Assembly (NCBI GenBank): GCA_030849075.1
Contig: JASAOO010003043.1
Span: 1 to 18,888, forward strand
Direction of reading: 5' to 3'
DNA from: Zelonia costaricensis
Taxonomy: Eukaryota > Euglenozoa > Kinetoplastea > Trypanosomatida > Trypanosomatidae
Length of the DNA: 18,888 nt
Below are positions 15,749-18,888 of the stretch, piece by piece (the first letter of the stretch is position 1; each line of letters starts with the position of its first letter). Under the pieces are notes generated by a model. That model was not told the DNA's origin, ran no database searches, and saw only the letters and a program-made list of their open reading frames with translations. The position numbers and the translations under genes were made by a program.

Positions 15749-18373
15749 TCAGCAGCTCGCCGTCACGATCGTCGGCCGCGCGTTCTTGCGCACCACGCGT
15801 GTCTGCGCCGGGTCGAAGCCCTTCTCCTTCGACTTGTACGTTGCCCACGTCGGCGTCTCCGCTGCGTAGTCGAGCGAGGTGAAGTCCGTGCGCCCTGACT
15901 CCACCAACTCGTAAAACTTGCCGTAGTCGATCCAGGTGTGCCAGTGGTGGTCGAAGAAGAACTTGTCCAGGGCGATGAGCACGCAGCAGCTGTGCTCGTG
16001 CTCGCAGGCGACGTGGTACGGCCGGTCGCGTTCCTCCAGCGGGATGACGATCGCATCGGCCGCCGCCGCGGCGTCCGCGGACCCCACCTCCTCCGCAGCG
16101 GGGTGCATCTGTGGCGTGCGGTAGTTCGGCTGCCGAGCCGCCATCTCCGCGCAGAGCGCCTTGCAGAAGCCAATCACCTCATCATGCCGCGGCACGTTCT
16201 CCTTCATCGTCAGCGTCGCACTTGTGCTCGTGCCGCAGTACGTGACGCCCTTGACCTCGATGAAGTCGGGCTGGCCCATCTCGACCAGGTCCGCGTACGC
16301 CTTCACGTTCTCGGTGTTGTACTGGTTGACGAGGGTGAGGCGGAAGACAGTGCGCTGTCGCTTCTTCGCGAGCTCCTTCACGCAGCTGAGGCAGCGGTCC
16401 CAGTAGTCCTCGAACAGCGGCCGGTCGATGCGTTTCAGCTCGTCCGGCGTGGGGGCATCGATGGACAGGTACAGCTGCACGACGGGCTTGAGGTCGCGCA
16501 GCTGCTCCGGGAACTGCGCGTTGGTGACCATGAAGGAGGAGATGTGGTGCTGATGCAGCAGGTCGCAGAAGCCGTTTATTTGGGGGTACATGATCGGCTC
16601 ACCGACCAGCGACAGCGCGCAGTGGCGGATCTGCATCGCCGTGGCGAGCCGCTCGGGAGTTACGCCCGGCACACCGCGCATCTGCTTGATCATCTGGTAG
16701 TGACCGGCCATGCCCTGTGCGATGAGCAGCTCCGGCGGGTCCTGCTTCCACCGGAAGTGGCGCGAGATGGGGTTTGTGTGGTGCCGCCAGCAGAACACGC
16801 ACTTGTTCGCGCAGGCCAGACTCGGCGTCATCTCCATGCACTGCGACGAGTTGATGTCGTAGAAGGTGTGCTTGTAGCACCCGCCGCGGCCGCGCAGCAT
16901 CGACTTGGTCCACCGGCACAGCTTCACGCCCGAGTGCGAGCCGATCAGGCGGTAGCCCTGCTTCTCCAGACTCTGCCGCAGCTTCGGGTAGAGCAGCTCA
17001 GGCAGCTGCGTCGGATCGGTGTGGATGTCGAAGTCCGCGTCGTCCGTCCCGTCCCACACGAGGTCCTCGACGTCGTCCATGTCCGCCTCCTCCGCCGCCC
17101 CGGCGTCGTCGTCATCATCGTCATCGTCGCTGTCCAGCACAACCACTTGCGCCGCCGCCTCAGAGCCGTTGCCGCAGCACCGCTTGTCCGCCTCACTCGC
17201 GGACGCGCCGCCGCCGCCGCCGTTCCCGCTACTCCTGTCTGCGCCGTCGTCGTTGGAGTTGCAGCACGTCTGCGCCGCGCTCAGCTCGCCGTTCTGACAG
17301 CACGGTGAGGCGATGGTGTCCTTGTCATCGCCGCTGCCGCCGCCGCCGCCTCCACCAGCGCGGCGCGCCGTCGCCAGCTCGGCCTTGCGCTTCACCGTCA
17401 CACTGCCATCTGCGTGGAAGCTCGCGCGGTTCAGCCAGCGCAGCAGAGCCGTGCTGAAGACGCGGAAGAGCGACTGCGCCTTGGCCTCCGTCGCGTACAC
17501 CGGCGGCACCACAAACGCGGGCGCCCCCAACCCGCGGCACCACTCGTGCAGGTGCTTCGCGAACACGTTGAAGCGCGCCTCGCCGTAGGCGATGTCGCCC
17601 AGCCCGAAGACGGCGAAGCGCTTGCGGGCAAGCGTGTTGCGCGGCACACGGTGGTCTTCGAAGGCGTCCTTCAGCACTGCCTCGAAGGTCTGCGAGCGCG
17701 GCGGCGCCGTGCCGTCGGTGTACGTGCTGACAACGAAGATGGTCAGCGCGTACGCGTTGTTGTCGAGAATCGTGTCCACACCGCAGATGTTGCGCTTGCC
17801 CTTCACCTTGGGCTTGCCCGGGCTCGCCGCACCGTCCTCGTCCTCCTCCTCCCGCATCTCCATGATGCGCACCGTAGGACACACGAGCGCCGCGCCGGCG
17901 TCGGTGCCATCGGCGGGTGTCGACGCCGATGCGGTGGTGGTGGTGTGCAGCTGGGCCGTGATGAGGGAGAAGAGCTTGTGCGCGAGGGCGAGGGAGTTCT
18001 GCGACTGCGTCGCGTACGCAATGAGGATCTCAGCACCGCCCGGTGCCACACCCCGCGCCGTCGCCGGCGCCGCTGCAGCCGGTGCCGATGTCGAGGGAGG
18101 TGGGGAAGGGGCGGGGGCGGTGCCGTGGCGCGGCGCGGCCTCGCTCGCCGTCGCGGCAGCACTTCTCAGCGCCGCCAGCTCCGCCTCCACACTGCGGCTG
18201 AAGGCATCGGCGTGCTCGCCGCCCTGCGCCAAGCCAGCCGCCGTCGCCGTCATCGCCGCTGCGCCCCGGCTGTCGGTGGGGGGTGGCGCCGACTCGGCCA
18301 GGTGGTTGAGAAGGAGGTACGCAACGAGCGGCAAGCCGAGGCTCACGAGCAGCTGCACAAGAAAGGCGAACAT
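15749..18373 (-). CDS. TYW1: TYW1-type tRNA 4-demethylwyosine synthase (flavodoxin + radical SAM), 874 aa
   Basis: The family condenses N1-methylguanosine-37 of tRNA-Phe with two carbons of pyruvate to give 4-demethylwyosine, the tricyclic core of wybutosine. Seen here: a hydrophobic helix at residues 1-25; a low-complexity stretch to 110; a flavodoxin-like domain at about 113-320 (IAYATQSQNS at 118; GLGDIAYGEARFNVF at 257), expected to bind FMN; a linker at about 340-455 with three Cys-Cys pairs and an Asp run; then the radical-SAM core with C521/C525/C528 in CX3CX2C (CANKCVFCWRHHTNP). C486, C499 and C512 are spaced 13 and 13, as recalled for the second Fe-S cluster of archaeal Taw1, and K501 sits where its pyruvate-binding Lys does. 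The C-terminal wyosine domain (about 700-850) includes EVKGVTYCGTS and CEHEHSCC. The start at 18373 is the first ATG after the SL acceptor at 18625; the open frame continues upstream to 18793 but has no ATG past the acceptor. The N-terminal helix suggests ER or outer-membrane anchoring (inference). It matches the long, flavodoxin-containing form; trypanosomes are reported to have a second, shorter paralogue as well. Confidence 0.96.
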   Translation of the reverse strand: MFAFLVQLLVSLGLPLVAYLLLNHLAESAPPPTDSRGAAAMTATAAGLAQGGEHADAFSRSVEAELAALRSAAATASEAAPRHGTAPAPSPPPSTSAPAAAAPATARGVAPGGAEILIAYATQSQNSLALAHKLFSLITAQLHTTTTASASTPADGTDAGAALVCPTVRIMEMREEEDEDGAASPGKPKVKGKRNICGVDTILDNNAYALTIFVVSTYTDGTAPPRSQTFEAVLKDAFEDHRVPRNTLARKRFAVFGLGDIAYGEARFNVFAKHLHEWCRGLGAPAFVVPPVYATEAKAQSLFRVFSTALLRWLNRASFHADGSVTVKRKAELATARRAGGGGGGGSGDDKDTIASPCCQNGELSAAQTCCNSNDDGADRSSGNGGGGGASASEADKRCCGNGSEAAAQVVVLDSDDDDDDDDAGAAEEADMDDVEDLVWDGTDDADFDIHTDPTQLPELLYPKLRQSLEKQGYRLIGSHSGVKLCRWTKSMLRGRGGCYKHTFYDINSSQCMEMTPSLACANKCVFCWRHHTNPISRHFRWKQDPPELLIAQGMAGHYQMIKQMRGVPGVTPERLATAMQIRHCALSLVGEPIMYPQINGFCDLLHQHHISSFMVTNAQFPEQLRDLKPVVQLYLSIDAPTPDELKRIDRPLFEDYWDRCLSCVKELAKKRQRTVFRLTLVNQYNTENVKAYADLVEMGQPDFIEVKGVTYCGTSTSATLTMKENVPRHDEVIGFCKALCAEMAARQPNYRTPQMHPAAEEVGSADAAAAADAIVIPLEERDRPYHVACEHEHSCCVLIALDKFFFDHHWHTWIDYGKFYELVESGRTDFTSLDYAAETPTWATYKSKEKGFDPAQTRVVRKNARPTIVTASC

Positions 18374-18624
18374 CTCGCGCGTGTGTGTCTGCGTGTGCGT
18401 GTGTGGATGTGGGGCTTCTGATGGATGTTGTCGAGATGCAGGGTCTTGATCAGCGTTATCGTGCTGAAGAGGTTGTGTGCGTGTTTGTGTGTGTGGGCGG
18501 GCCAGGCGTGTGTGTGTGGATGTGTAAGGTTGAAGAAGGAGGTACAGCGAAGCAGTACGGTGAGAAGTGGAGGCGGTGCGTGGGCGCGGTGGACCGCAGC
18601 TCCTCCACAAACCCCGGGACGCCC

Positions 18625-18644
18625 CTACAAGAGAGAAGAGAAAT
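18625..18644 (-). promoter_or_regulatory. predicted SL trans-splice acceptor for the TYW1 gene
   Basis: On the minus strand a 15-nt uninterrupted pyrimidine tract (18643-18629) is followed by GTAG, with AG at 18626-18625. The resulting 5' UTR would be about 251 nt. It contains no ATG before 18373, so this acceptor fixes the start of the TYW1 reading frame. Pyrimidine tract plus first AG is the established trypanosomatid acceptor rule. Confidence 0.75.
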
Positions 18645-18888
18645 GGCTGGGGGCTGCCTCCTCCTTCCCTCCCTTTCAGGGCCGTGCCAAGAGTGGATGA
18701 AGGCAGTGGGCGCTCGTGGCCGTCGTCGACGCAGCCACCGCGTGTCCTCCCTCGCCGAACCGTCGCGAGATGGGAAGCCCAAGGGCCTGGCAAGGTACGG
18801 AAGAGGGGGGTGGGGTGGGGTGGGGGAGGTGGCAGGAAGCGGACGAGCCCTGCAGCTCCAGCATCCCCCCCCCCACCATCGAGGGCGG
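18627..18888. other. right-edge spacer upstream of the TYW1 acceptor
   Basis: This stretch lies upstream of the TYW1 acceptor and would be the 3' UTR or spacer of the next gene to the right, which is outside the window. It contains a G-rich block at 18805-18826 and a C run at about 18864-18874. The TYW1 frame stays open through most of it but should not be in the mature mRNA. Confidence 0.5.
18805..18826 (+). other. G-quadruplex-capable motif
   Basis: Four runs of four to six G separated by single T bases on the + strand, about 180 nt upstream of the TYW1 acceptor. Confidence 0.65.

Noticed and set aside
7479..18373. A functional gene cluster linking TYW1 and the kinesin
   Set aside because: Trypanosomatid polycistronic neighbours are usually unrelated, and nothing in the sequences ties tRNA modification to this motor.
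18374..18793. 140-residue N-terminal extension of the TYW1 frame
   Set aside because: It is open but contains the SL acceptor at 18625. Its upstream ATG at 18793 would be outside the mRNA, and the extension is Thr/His repeat sequence not found in the family.

Overview
The window looks like chromosomal DNA from a trypanosomatid, most likely Leishmania or a close relative in the Leishmaniinae. Several things point there. The genes are very long, intronless and GC-rich, with many Ala/Ser/Pro/Gln homopeptides. All of them lie on one strand. They are separated by 1-2 kb spacers full of (CA)n/(TG)n repeats and long G or C runs. Each gene is preceded on its own strand by a pyrimidine tract followed by AG, which is the layout of spliced-leader (SL) trans-splicing. 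I cannot assign the species from sequence alone.

Layout, in the direction of transcription (minus strand, right to left). (1) 18373-15749 encodes a complete TYW1-type tRNA wybutosine synthase: N-terminal membrane helix, flavodoxin domain, acidic Cys-pair linker, radical-SAM core and C-terminal wyosine domain. (2) 14255-7479 encodes a giant kinesin of 2258 aa. All nucleotide-binding motifs are intact, but the motor is stretched to about 850 residues by large low-complexity insertions, including about 290 residues in the microtubule-binding loop L8. (3) 5475-1234 encodes a 1413-aa low-complexity protein of unknown function. I place its start at 5475 rather than at the longer open frame beginning at 5583, because a strong SL acceptor lies between the two. 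(4) A further SL acceptor near 180 and an open frame running off the left edge suggest that another minus-strand gene begins there.

The spacers (184-1233, 5525-7478, 14346-15748 and 18627-18888) should hold the 3' UTRs and the trans-splicing and polyadenylation signals. They contain dinucleotide repeats, G-quadruplex-capable runs on the + strand and a few inverted repeats. I found no tRNA, rRNA, CRISPR array or autonomous mobile element. One segment (about 6145-6420) is worth testing as a degenerate retroposon.

The genes sit side by side in one polycistronic unit, and in trypanosomatids that does not imply shared function. I see no evidence that TYW1, the kinesin and the unknown protein form a pathway. 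The most unusual items are the expanded kinesin motor and the start-site conflict in the unknown gene, where a pyrimidine tract imitates a signal peptide.
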